Positions 32,227 through 40,859 of a stretch of 64,000 nucleotides of DNA are shown here, one piece after another (the stretch's first letter is position 1; each line of letters begins with the position of its first letter). Position numbers and translations under genes: made by a program. Origin of the DNA: Sulfobacillus thermosulfidooxidans (GTDB lineage: Bacteria; Bacillota; Sulfobacillia; Sulfobacillales; Sulfobacillaceae); the NCBI RefSeq assembly GCF_001280565.1, contig NZ_LGRO01000001.1:1488001-1552000 (forward strand). Reading direction: 5' to 3'. The notes beneath the pieces are model-generated. The model ran no database searches. It saw nothing but the letters and a program-made list of their open reading frames with translations, and was not told the origin of the DNA.

Positions 32227-33558
32227 GTGAACGTGTTAAACCATCGCGTAGTGATAATTGGAGGCGGACCTTCCGCTATCGCAGCCGCTCTTGAAGCGAA
32301 AAAATTTACCCATGATATCGTCATGATATCGGCTGAACCTGTTGGAGGAAATGCCGTTTTACACAGCTTAGTTCCTAGCAAAGCGTTAATCGAGGCAGCC
32401 CATCATCGACAATATTTCACCCGCTTGGGGGCTGACCCCGATGTCATGACCCTTTCTCAGGTAATGCATCTCCAACAAGAACAGATAAAAACTCTTGTAG
32501 AAACGACTCAAAAGGCATTAAATCCAGTGCAAATCGTATCCGCCAATGCGCATTTGGAAAAACATGACGGGGTCATTCATGTTGTGACCGATTCCCAACA
32601 GCATTTTGTCGGCGACACCGTCATCATTGCTAACGGATCCCGCCAACGCCTCATTCCCGGCGTTAAGCCGGACGGCCAGAACGTGCTCATTCCTCGAGCA
32701 TTCCACACCCTAAAGAGCATTCCCCGGTCTTTAGCCATCATTGGTGCAGGAGCCACAGGTCTTGAGGCGGCATCCCTATTTGCGCACTTCGGCAGTCAAA
32801 TCACGCTCTATACTCCCCTTCCCGAATTATTGCCGCAATATTCCCCAACCCTGCGCCACATCTTCACCAATCATTTGAACGATTTGGGCATACAGATGCA
32901 ATTTAACCGGCGGGTCACATTGCTCGCGCGAAATGACGAGGGAATTATGATTCAATGGAATAACCCCGAAACCGGCGAAATAGGACAGAATGTTCATCCC
33001 ACGATATTTCTTGCCACCGGACGCGAAGGCATGTGGACAGCGGATGAGTTGGTTCATCTTGGGTTTCATGTCGATCCACAAGGGTTTTTTATCACTGATG
33101 GGATAGGACAAACCAATATTCCGCATGTTTATGCCGTCGGTGACGCTCAAGGCCGTCCTCTCTTAGCAAACAAAGCATTGTGGCAAGGAGTCCAAGCTGT
33201 GCGCCATGCCTTTGATCACTCAGTTACCACTCCTCCCCAATTCGTGGAAGCCATTTACACCATACCAGAACTGGCACGGTTCGGAACGGTAGATGAAGAC
33301 CATTTGGAGATTTGGGAAGCCAAAATAGACCATCCTTTGATGTACAAACCGTTTTTGGTTGGCCGTGAACCGGGCCTTCTTCGAGTTTACACTCACCATG
33401 ATCATATTGAGGGAGCTGAAGCCATAGGCACTCAAGCCGCAGATGTTGTCAGCCTCTTGGCTATGGTCAGTGCTCAGGTACCATTGCCGAATTTAATCCA
33501 GAATGCGGCGGCGAGTCCCACCATGTTGGAATGGCTACAACATCTTACGCGTATTTAA
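32227..33558 (+). CDS. Dihydrolipoamide dehydrogenase-like flavoprotein lacking the redox disulfide
   Basis: 443 aa starting at GTG 32227 (GAGGTG upstream). FAD motif VVIIGGGPSAIAAALEA, NAD motif LAIIGAGATGLEAAS and VYAVGDAQGRP are intact, and the length matches Lpd. But the GGTCLNVGCIPSKAL active-site motif reads GGNAVLHSLVPSKAL: both cysteines are replaced (A43, L48). The C-terminal HPT...E motif reads SPTMLE, so the catalytic His is also lost. It cannot perform normal disulfide chemistry; an NAD(P)H:flavin or transhydrogenase-like function is possible. Divergent from the sHdr-lbpA operon, raising the idea that it meets lipoyl-LbpA. Ends at a strong terminator. Confidence 0.8.
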   Translation: MNVLNHRVVIIGGGPSAIAAALEAKKFTHDIVMISAEPVGGNAVLHSLVPSKALIEAAHHRQYFTRLGADPDVMTLSQVMHLQQEQIKTLVETTQKALNPVQIVSANAHLEKHDGVIHVVTDSQQHFVGDTVIIANGSRQRLIPGVKPDGQNVLIPRAFHTLKSIPRSLAIIGAGATGLEAASLFAHFGSQITLYTPLPELLPQYSPTLRHIFTNHLNDLGIQMQFNRRVTLLARNDEGIMIQWNNPETGEIGQNVHPTIFLATGREGMWTADELVHLGFHVDPQGFFITDGIGQTNIPHVYAVGDAQGRPLLANKALWQGVQAVRHAFDHSVTTPPQFVEAIYTIPELARFGTVDEDHLEIWEAKIDHPLMYKPFLVGREPGLLRVYTHHDHIEGAEAIGTQAADVVSLLAMVSAQVPLPNLIQNAAASPTMLEWLQHLTRI

Positions 33559-33588
33559 CATCTCAATCTCAAAACAATATTGTGACAA

Positions 33589-33628
33589 AGAAAATCACAA
33601 CCTCGTTGGCGTCAGGTTGTGATTTTCT
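33589..33628. terminator. Bidirectional terminator
   Basis: AGAAAATCACAACCT and AGGTTGTGATTTTCT form a 15-bp perfect stem with a 10-base loop and A/T-rich arms, serving both the flavoprotein gene (+) and the convergent FnIII gene (-). Confidence 0.88.
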
Positions 33629-33642
33629 CTTATCAGAACCAA

Positions 33643-34620
33643 TTAATGGAGCGTGGAAGAAGGTATCGCCATCCATTGACCAAGATTGTTGGTCAGCGCA
33701 ATGACCTTGCCATAACCATTCATCACCACAGCATTAGCAGGCAAGTTGGCAACAGTCCCAGTAAATAATTGATGGTGCCATGTGCCTTGGTGATACCACA
33801 CTAAAACGTTGGTGGTGGTGACCGATCCCGGTACTAAAGAGACGAGGGTCTTCTCTTTAAGTGGCATTGGCAACACTGTTAACTGGTGAGTCGTCTTCAA
33901 TACATGCACCGGTAAACCAGCAAGCGTCCAACTCACCCAGTGCTTCGTCAGCCATGTCGAGTGTGAATCACTGGACGGAATATATAAGGACGTATAGAGA
34001 ACGCCATCAATAGCGAAAGCGAGCGAATGATAGGTCTTTTGGGTCGGGGCAAAAATCCCCAATCCTCCTTGAGTCCATGCCGTCGCCTGGACTGGCACGG
34101 CGCTTTGTTCCACACGTTGGGCGATCGTGGAAGGCGCCAAATACGTTTCCCCACTGAGCGCTTGGGTCATAGGACCTTGCCCGGCAGCATTTATTGCAGC
34201 GATCCAATAGGTATACTGCGTGCCAGGAAGAACACCCGAATCCACAAACTCCACCTCATGGGTGCTCTGGATAACTTGGCCAATTTTTTGAGCCTCTGCA
34301 ACACTTTGATTCCCCGCTACCCGATAAACCACGTAAGCACTGGCGTGGGGAACCCGTGTCCACTTAAGAACAACCTGAGACAAGCCCCACGATGCCACAA
34401 TGTGGCCCGGAGCTTGACTGGGAGGTTCTTTCGGGATAGCCTTTGCTTGCCGCATCGTAGCTTGTTGCGCTTGGCTTAGTTGAGTCAATACAGGCCGCAC
34501 TTGACTCATATCCGCCAACCATCCCGCGATAAAGGCCACTGGAACTAACAGCACACTCACCCCAGTCACTATCCACAGTACCCAGTGCTGGAACCGGGGT
34601 CTTTGCGAAAGATTAACCAT
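33643..34620 (-). CDS. Membrane-anchored fibronectin type III-domain protein
   Basis: 325 aa from ATG 34620 (AAAGG 8 bases upstream; an upstream ATG at 34647 is less well placed). A basic N-terminus and one transmembrane helix (VLWIVTGVSVLLVPVAFIAGWLA) are followed by a short coiled/Gln-rich linker, then an FnIII domain (about residues 75-165: VVLKWTRVPHASAYVVYRV ... TQYTYWIAAINAAGQGP). The C-terminal 150 residues form a beta-rich region without recognised family. Likely an extracytoplasmic, surface-associated protein. Two ATGATCGT copies, 11 bases apart, lie just upstream (34651-34669). Confidence 0.7.
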   Translation of the reverse strand: MVNLSQRPRFQHWVLWIVTGVSVLLVPVAFIAGWLADMSQVRPVLTQLSQAQQATMRQAKAIPKEPPSQAPGHIVASWGLSQVVLKWTRVPHASAYVVYRVAGNQSVAEAQKIGQVIQSTHEVEFVDSGVLPGTQYTYWIAAINAAGQGPMTQALSGETYLAPSTIAQRVEQSAVPVQATAWTQGGLGIFAPTQKTYHSLAFAIDGVLYTSLYIPSSDSHSTWLTKHWVSWTLAGLPVHVLKTTHQLTVLPMPLKEKTLVSLVPGSVTTTNVLVWYHQGTWHHQLFTGTVANLPANAVVMNGYGKVIALTNNLGQWMAIPSSTLH

Positions 34621-34905
34621 CTTACCGACCTTTCCTCTGGCCATCATCTTATGATCGTATCATGATCGTCTTATCGAATTGTCGAAATGAGTGCTAATTT
34701 GTTAATACCGTTAGTATACTATACCGCTATATATTGGCAGGACGTGTTGCTAGAAATGCAGAAATGTTTTGATCAGGATTCAGAAATGATTTACACTTTA
34801 CGGAACCAGCAAAATTCACACCGTAGTCTATTTATCATGCTCTCCGAATATTTTGGCTGGTCATACCCGAGGAACTATTGACTTCTTATACATCTTAAGG
34901 AAGTG

Positions 34906-36504
34906 ATGGGATCATTGATGTCAAATCCAATCCAACTGTATGACACCACATTGCGTGATGGGACGCAAAGACGGGGAATCTCCCTCTCGGTCGAAGATAA
35001 ATTGCAAATTACAAAACTCTTAGATGAATTTGGCTTCGATTATATCGAGGGAGGATGGCCGGCTTCGAATCCCAAAGATACCGCGTTCTTTAAAAGTGCG
35101 GGCCGTTATGTCAAACATGCAAAAATTACAGCTTTTGGAAGCACCCGTCGCCGTGGCGTGTTCGTGGATTCCGATGTGAATTTGCGTGCCATATTAGATG
35201 CTGAATGCCCCGCGGCCACATTATTTGGAAAATCATCGGTATTTCAAGCCACGAAAATTCTAGGATTGAGCCTAGAAGAAAATCTTGCCATGGTTGAAGA
35301 ATCGATACAATTCCTGCGCAATCATGGTCTGGAAGTGATTTTTGATGCCGAGCATTTCTTCGATGGGTGCCAAGAAGATTTATCCTATGCGCTCGATGTG
35401 CTTAAAGCCGCTGAGAATGGTGGAGCCGCTTGGATCGTTTTGTGCGATACAAATGGCGGGAGTTTACCTGATCAAGTTCGAGAGTTTGTGGGACAAGCGC
35501 GCAATGTCGTGACAGTGCCGTTAGGCATTCATGCCCACAATGACGGCGGCTTAGCCGTTGCCAACTCGCTTGCCGCCGTTCAAGCCGGAGTGAGCATGGT
35601 TCAAGGCACAATCAACGGCTATGGAGAACGGTGTGGCAATGCGAATCTTTGCACCATTTGGCCTAATTTAGTGTACAAAATGAAATTACCTGCGGGCAAT
35701 GAAGCCATGTTGAGGGAGCTGACCCGCTTATCACGTACAGTGGCGGAAATTGCGAATTTAATTCCGGACGATTCAGCCCCCTTTGTCGGCGATAATGCCT
35801 TCACTCATAAAGCAGGAGTTCATGTTGGTGCCGTGCGAAAATATCCTGAAGCTTATGAGCATATTCGTCCGGAACAGGTGGGGCAGACTCGCCGCATTTT
35901 GGTGTCCGAATTAGCGGGACGCTCAAATTTACTCTATCATTTTCAAAATCTTGACGCCTCATCGGAAACGGTCAAAGAGTTGGTGCAGACGGTTAAACGT
36001 ATGGAAGCGCGCGGATATCAATATGAAGATGCACCCTCTTCCATGAAACTCTTGGTGGAACGGTCTTTAGGCCATGTGCCAGTATATTTTGACGTCGATC
36101 GTTTCCACGCGTCTGTCACCCACGATCAACGAACCATTGCCGAAGCAACGGTTCGCATCGTTGTGGGCGATGATCACTTCGTTGAAGTTGGTGAAGGCGA
36201 TGGCCCTGTTCACGCTCTTGATGCCGCTTTAAGGCGTGCCTTGACACGAATTTATCCCGTTATTGAAGGATTGCGCTTAAAAGATTATAAAGTGCGGGTG
36301 CTCGACGGACGCGATGGCACCAGAGCATTAGTAAGAGTCTGGATTCGCTCAGAATTTCGGGATGAAACCGTCCAAACTGTTGGGGTATCCCGCAACATTC
36401 TGGAAGCTTCATGGCTAGCCTTACTCGATTCCGTCAATTATGTTTTGTGGATTTCCCATGCAGTTCCCGCAATTAATGAACACCAGCTCCGGCCTTCAAA
36501 ATAG
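34906..36504 (+). CDS. cimA: (R)-Citramalate synthase
   Basis: 532 aa. HMGL-like TIM barrel with LYDTTLRDGTQRRGISLSVEDK, GWPASNPKD, HAHNDGGLAVANSLAAV and NGYGERCGNANL, followed by a C-terminal regulatory LeuA-dimer domain (about residues 410-520). Length and the RRGISLSVEDKL context fit CimA-type citramalate synthases rather than LeuA. It condenses acetyl-CoA and pyruvate to citramalate, giving 2-oxobutyrate for threonine-independent isoleucine synthesis. AAGGA lies before ATG 34906; ATG 34918 is an alternative. Confidence 0.9.
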   Translation: MGSLMSNPIQLYDTTLRDGTQRRGISLSVEDKLQITKLLDEFGFDYIEGGWPASNPKDTAFFKSAGRYVKHAKITAFGSTRRRGVFVDSDVNLRAILDAECPAATLFGKSSVFQATKILGLSLEENLAMVEESIQFLRNHGLEVIFDAEHFFDGCQEDLSYALDVLKAAENGGAAWIVLCDTNGGSLPDQVREFVGQARNVVTVPLGIHAHNDGGLAVANSLAAVQAGVSMVQGTINGYGERCGNANLCTIWPNLVYKMKLPAGNEAMLRELTRLSRTVAEIANLIPDDSAPFVGDNAFTHKAGVHVGAVRKYPEAYEHIRPEQVGQTRRILVSELAGRSNLLYHFQNLDASSETVKELVQTVKRMEARGYQYEDAPSSMKLLVERSLGHVPVYFDVDRFHASVTHDQRTIAEATVRIVVGDDHFVEVGEGDGPVHALDAALRRALTRIYPVIEGLRLKDYKVRVLDGRDGTRALVRVWIRSEFRDETVQTVGVSRNILEASWLALLDSVNYVLWISHAVPAINEHQLRPSK

Positions 36505-36512
36505 CGCAGGTC

Positions 36513-36570
36513 ATCAAGGGACACATCGTTACAAACAGCGGTGTGACAATGTGTCCCTTGATTTGGTTTG
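36513..36570 (+). terminator. Terminator after cimA
   Basis: ATCAAGGGACACAT (36513-36526) pairs perfectly with ATGTGTCCCTTGAT (36549-36562), followed by TTGGTTTG. The T-run is modest but the 14-bp stem is strong. Confidence 0.7.
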
Positions 36571-36693
36571 CGGGCGCTGAGCAAACAAGCATTTGATGAA
36601 GGACAATCTTTGATCCCTGGTGTTATTCAAAAAACAACGCGGGTGACATGGCTATCCGAAAACGTGCAAAACAAAAGGAAGGAGACAATAACC

Positions 36694-37500
36694 ATGGCAC
36701 CACTTATCGAATTAGACCACATCAATTTTTCGCGCAATGGTCAAAATATCCTTCAAGATATTTCATGGCGAGTCGAACCGGGACAAAATTGGGCATTAAT
36801 CGGCGCCAACGGTTCGGGAAAGACCACATTGCTCAATATTATAACCGGATATCTGTGGCCTTCTTCGGGGCACGTCAGGGTGTTAGGACATGAATATGGT
36901 CATGTTGATCTTCGTGAAATTCGCAAGACCATTGGATGGGTCAGTGTGTCATTAGGCGATTGGTTCTTTTCTCATCATGGCGACAATACGGTCTTACAAG
37001 TCGTGGCGAGTGGTCGGGATTCTTCGATCGGAGTCCCTTACCGCAATATCTCGGATGATACTAAGGCCCATGCTACAAAAGCGTTAGAAGCAGTCCGCAT
37101 GGCAGACAAGGCCGAACGAGTGTACCGCCTCCTATCTCAAGGTGAACGACAACGCGTATTACTCGCACGGGCTTATATGGCATCCTTTCGCTTGCTCATT
37201 CTTGATGAGCCCTGTACAGGCTTAGACATTCCCTCAAGGGAAATGGTCTTGGACAGTATTGAACAATTAGCTCATGAAGGAGAAATTGCTCTGTTATATG
37301 TAACACACCATGTCGAAGAGCTCCGTAATACCTTTAGTCATGGTCTCCTCCTCGATCATGGCCGCATTCTGCAACAAGGACGCTTAGACCACGTCATTAC
37401 CAACCAAACCTTGTCAGATGCGTTTGGGATGCCAATTGAAGTACAATGGGATCATGGACGGCCATGGGTAAAAGTCATTCACTCTACATATTTCCACTAG
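36694..37500 (+). CDS. ABC-type ATPase (YlmA-like)
   Basis: 268 aa from ATG 36694 with AAGGAG 9 bases upstream. Walker A GANGSGKTTL, signature-like LSQGERQRVLLARAYM, Walker B LLILDEPCTGLD and switch His in YVTHHVEEL. No permease gene is adjacent. The long Q-loop region (SVSLGDWFFSHHGDNTVLQVVASGRDSSIG) matches the YlmA/ModF-like group of stand-alone ATPases. May act as a soluble ABC protein or with a distant permease. Confidence 0.8.
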   Translation: MAPLIELDHINFSRNGQNILQDISWRVEPGQNWALIGANGSGKTTLLNIITGYLWPSSGHVRVLGHEYGHVDLREIRKTIGWVSVSLGDWFFSHHGDNTVLQVVASGRDSSIGVPYRNISDDTKAHATKALEAVRMADKAERVYRLLSQGERQRVLLARAYMASFRLLILDEPCTGLDIPSREMVLDSIEQLAHEGEIALLYVTHHVEELRNTFSHGLLLDHGRILQQGRLDHVITNQTLSDAFGMPIEVQWDHGRPWVKVIHSTYFH

Positions 37501-37579
37501 GAATGATGTGTGGCCCTGTTTCATAATAAGAGTGAATTGCTCGGCAAGTTCAGACATCATCAACAAAGGAGTCATTTCA

Positions 37580-38677
37580 ATGGCTAGTGTCGTTCTACAA
37601 CATGTAACCAAACGCTATGGTTCTGTCGAAGCCGTGCATGACGTCAATTTAAACATTCAAGACCAAGAATTTTTAGTCTTCCTAGGACCATCCGGCTGTG
37701 GTAAAACCACCACATTACGCATGGTGGCAGGTTTAGAAGAACTATCAGATGGAGACATTTTCATTGGAGATGAAAATGTGAGCCAAAAACCTCCCAAAGA
37801 TCGGGATATTGCGATGGTCTTTCAAAACTATGCGCTTTATCCTCATATGACCGTCTATGAAAATATGGCATTTGGTCTGAAATTGCGCAAAACACCAAAG
37901 AGCGAGATTGACCGTCGAGTCAAAGAAGCTGCGGAAATTTTGGGATTAGGGCAACTGCTGACGCGTAAACCCAAGGAACTTTCCGGAGGACAACGCCAAC
38001 GAGTAGCCCTCGGACGCGCCATTGTACGAGAACCGAAAGCCTTTTTAATGGACGAGCCGTTGTCTAATCTGGATGCAAAACTGCGCACCCAAACACGCGT
38101 AGAACTTAAAAATTTACACCGGCGTCTAGGCGCTACAATAATTTATGTGACCCATGATCAAACCGAAGCCATGACGATGGGAACACGGATCGTTGTCATG
38201 CGTGATGGCGTCGTCCAGCAGGTTGACACTCCCGACGGAATTTACAACAATCCCGCCAATCAATTTGTCGCCACGTTTGTAGGCACACCTGCGATGAACC
38301 TCATTAAGGGTACGGTACAAGTCCAGGGCGATCAGAGTGTCTTTCATGTCGGATCACAATTTATTGAGTTACCTGCGCGGATTCGGCATGCCTTAAGTAA
38401 ATTGGGCAACAACCAACTCACCATTGGTTTACGGCCCGAGGACATTTTCTTACACAATCATCAAGAAACCTCTGCGGTCCTGAATGCAACGGTCCAAGTA
38501 ATCGAACCCATGGGGCACGAAAATATCGTTTATCTCGATTTAGAAGGTCAGCCACTGATTGCGCGCACTGATAACTCGTGGCTCGCCCGCAGCGGTGATA
38601 CCGTCAAGATGGCTATTAATCTTCCCCGGTTGCACGCTTTTGATCCCTCGACCGAAGCCTCTTTACTCTATTCATAG
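37580..38677 (+). CDS. msmX: Multiple-sugar ABC transporter ATPase (MsmX/UgpC type)
   Basis: 365 aa, with AAAGGAG before ATG 37580. Walker A GPSGCGKTTTLRMVAGLE, signature ELSGGQRQRVALGRAI, Walker B AFLMDEPLSNLDAKLR and a C-terminal TOBE/regulatory region (about 240-365: GLRPEDIFLH ... NIVYLDLEGQ). Typical of ATPases that energise several sugar importers in Firmicutes; no permease or binding-protein gene is adjacent, in line with a multitask role. Followed by a strong terminator. Confidence 0.9.
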   Translation: MASVVLQHVTKRYGSVEAVHDVNLNIQDQEFLVFLGPSGCGKTTTLRMVAGLEELSDGDIFIGDENVSQKPPKDRDIAMVFQNYALYPHMTVYENMAFGLKLRKTPKSEIDRRVKEAAEILGLGQLLTRKPKELSGGQRQRVALGRAIVREPKAFLMDEPLSNLDAKLRTQTRVELKNLHRRLGATIIYVTHDQTEAMTMGTRIVVMRDGVVQQVDTPDGIYNNPANQFVATFVGTPAMNLIKGTVQVQGDQSVFHVGSQFIELPARIRHALSKLGNNQLTIGLRPEDIFLHNHQETSAVLNATVQVIEPMGHENIVYLDLEGQPLIARTDNSWLARSGDTVKMAINLPRLHAFDPSTEASLLYS

Positions 38678-38691
38678 AATTCCATGACTGG

Positions 38692-38723
38692 CAAAAGCCG
38701 TCCGTGATACTGGACGGCTTTTG
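38692..38723. terminator. Bidirectional terminator
   Basis: CAAAAGCCGTCC and GGACGGCTTTTG form a perfect 12-bp stem with an 8-base loop between msmX (+) and murQ (-). Confidence 0.88.
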
Positions 38724-38743
38724 CTATACAGTCCACTCAAGAG

Positions 38744-39643
38744 CTATAAGAACGCATCAAGCATGCCTCGATGCTCGTTTAAAAGTTGACGGGCTTTCTT
38801 GGCTTCAACATGCAATAGATGCATTAAAATGGCTGTTTTCACTTCATATTCTGATTGCGTCAATAAAGCATCTGCGGTCGGATAATCAACATCGGCTGCT
38901 AACATAACAATTCGGCGAGCGCGTTCCCGCAATTTAAAATTTGTCGCTTTTACGTCCACCATCAAATTATGATAAGTTTTGCCAAGACGAATCATTGCTC
39001 CCGTCGACAACATATTCAGAACTAACTTTGTTGCTGTCCCGGCTTTCAAACGGGTTGAACCCATAATCATTTCCGGCCCGGTCGGAATGACAATGGTAAT
39101 GTCCGAATATTGTTGTGTTTCGGGATCACGATTACAGTTCACCGAAATTGTACGTGCTCCCAATTGCCGGGCTTCTCGTAGTGCTCCCAAAACGAATGGG
39201 GTACGGCCTGAAGCCGACAACCCTACGACGACATCACCCTCATCGATACCATAATCCTTCATGGCATGCCGTCCCGCATCAACATCATCTTCGGCTCCTT
39301 CAACAGCATGTCGTATAGCCTCTTGTCCGCCCGCCATAATTGCTTGAATCATTGTGGGATCCGTATTAAATGTGGGTGGACATTCTGCCGCATCAAGAAT
39401 TCCCAAGCGGCCACTGGTTCCTGCGCCAACATAAAATAAACGCCCTCCTCGTTGTAAGACCTCAGCAATCAGGTCAACTGCCTCGCCAATTACCGGAATC
39501 TGCTCCCCAACCAAAATCGGGACAGCTTGATCGGCCTGGTTAATCGCTCTCAACATCTCGACTGTACTGAGGTTCTCCAACCAGGGCATCGTCCGGTCCC
39601 ACATCTCGGTTTCCAACCGTTCGATCGATTTATCGGGTTCCAT
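38744..39643 (-). CDS. murQ: N-acetylmuramic acid 6-phosphate etherase
   Basis: 299 aa, full family length. SIS-domain enzyme with the MurQ signature LFYVGAGTSGRLGILDAAECPPTF, AGG...AVEGAEDD, VVGLSASGRTPFVLGAL and MIMGSTRLKAGTATKLVLNMLSTGAMI. It cleaves the lactyl ether of MurNAc-6-P to give GlcNAc-6-P during cell-wall recycling. GGAGG precedes ATG 39643. The downstream neighbour of the broken cysQ on the same strand. Confidence 0.96.
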   Translation of the reverse strand: MEPDKSIERLETEMWDRTMPWLENLSTVEMLRAINQADQAVPILVGEQIPVIGEAVDLIAEVLQRGGRLFYVGAGTSGRLGILDAAECPPTFNTDPTMIQAIMAGGQEAIRHAVEGAEDDVDAGRHAMKDYGIDEGDVVVGLSASGRTPFVLGALREARQLGARTISVNCNRDPETQQYSDITIVIPTGPEMIMGSTRLKAGTATKLVLNMLSTGAMIRLGKTYHNLMVDVKATNFKLRERARRIVMLAADVDYPTADALLTQSEYEVKTAILMHLLHVEAKKARQLLNEHRGMLDAFL

Positions 39644-39676
39644 AGAGATCCTCCATATTATGAAAATGCCATAGGT

Positions 39677-40494
39677 TTATTCTGAAAATGTTCCTTGACG
39701 GGTAAAATACTCTTGCCATGCTGCCCAATCTCCCACCGCCACAAATCCTTCGTTATGCAAATCGGGTTTATTATATTGAAGAGGATGCCCGAGAAAATCG
39801 ACCACCTGGCCTCCCGCTTCAGCTACCAAAACATGACCAGCGGCACTATCCCATTCCATATTGGGAGTCAATCTCGGATAAACGTCATCACGCCCTTCGG
39901 CAATCCGGCAAAATTTTAAAGCACTCCCGACATAATCAATCGAACCAATGGCTATTTGGCTCCGGCGGACCCAATCTATCTCCGATTGACGGTGGGAACG
40001 ACTGATAACAACATTAGCGGGATTCGAAAAACTATGACTATGAAGCCGGATACTGTCCGTTTTCTCTAGTCGGTAAGCCCCTTCATTTTTTATAGCCATG
40101 TACGTTATATCACCCACCGGCCAGTCAATGACGCCGATCACCGGCTGGTGGTTTTCAATTAGTGCCACATTAATCGTAAATTCTCCATTTCCCCGGACAA
40201 ATTCTTTGGTTCCATCGAGCGGATCGACCATCCCATCCACAACCGCGGCCACTTCAGGCGGGTCTCATAATCTATGGTCTTTAGTTCCTCCGAAACCACA
40301 GGAATAGTAGAATCAACCTGGTGCAATTTTTCAATCAAGACCGCTTGAGAGGCTATATCAGCTTCTGTCACTGGCGAATGATCCGTTTTATATTGAACCT
40401 CATAAGCGCGTTTCATAATCGTCAGGATCTCCGCACGCGCGGCCTTTACCGCATCTAGCGCTCCCTGAGCCAATAGCTTCCATTCGGTCATCAT
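39677..40494 (-). pseudogene. cysQ: CysQ / inositol-monophosphatase family gene, frameshifted by a 5-bp tandem duplication
   Basis: The N-terminal part (from ATG 40494) reads KTDHSPVTEADIASQA, PVVSEELKTIDYETRLKWPRLWM and then leaves the family pattern; the family continues one frame over with VDPLDGTKEFVRGNGEFTINVALIE to GHVLVAEAGGQVVD. At the junction the minus strand reads GGATGGGATGG. Removing one GGATG (40229-40233 or 40234-40238) restores LWMVDPLDGTKEF, exactly the family consensus. The intact product would be about 270 aa, 3'(2'),5'-bisphosphate nucleotidase (PAP phosphatase). It is therefore a recent pseudogene, a slippage-prone phase-variable allele, or an assembly error. Confidence 0.88.
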
Positions 40495-40703
40495 GCACCA
40501 TCCTCAATGTTCGCACCATAGCTGAAATCATCATTCTGACGCTCCGCGTTAATCATCGTAAGCCGATTGCCCTTAGCTATGATGTCTGATTGCCGCTGAT
40601 ATTGTGTCACTGCTTCTGTCCTCATTTCATCATACCCGGAAGACCTCAAGACGGAAAGTTGTCCGTAAAGAGCTTTCAATCTTTGGCCGTACCCGAGTCT
40701 CAT
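40491..40703 (-). CDS. Small hypothetical protein upstream of cysQ (70 aa)
   Basis: Its TGA stop overlaps the cysQ start in an ATGA arrangement, the main evidence that it is translated. Composition is helical and charged (LKALYGQLSVLRSSGYDEMRTEAVTQ). The RBS is weak (AAGGG adjacent to ATG 40703) and an internal start at M26 is possible. No family recognised. Confidence 0.4.
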   Translation of the reverse strand: MRLGYGQRLKALYGQLSVLRSSGYDEMRTEAVTQYQRQSDIIAKGNRLTMINAERQNDDFSYGANIEDGA

Positions 40704-40859
40704 CCCTTATTTATTGAGGGGTGTCTTTTGGCGATAAGCGATCATTTGGCTAATTGAGTGAGTCATAGTATGCTGTCTTACGGAAGCTGAAAGCCTTTGG
40801 AATTCAGATAGGCTGCGTAACCGAATAAAACCCAGAAATGTTAAAGGAGCGATCTCTTT

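Noticed and set aside
34687-34695. GAGTGCTAA, resembling one arm of the CIRCE/HrcA operator, upstream of cimA.
   Set aside because: The partner arm TTAGCACTC is absent at the required 9-base spacing (the sequence there is TTATCGAAT) and no chaperone gene follows.
34687-34881. 64-codon frame upstream of cimA.
   Set aside because: No RBS, no coding-like composition; it lies in the promoter region of cimA.
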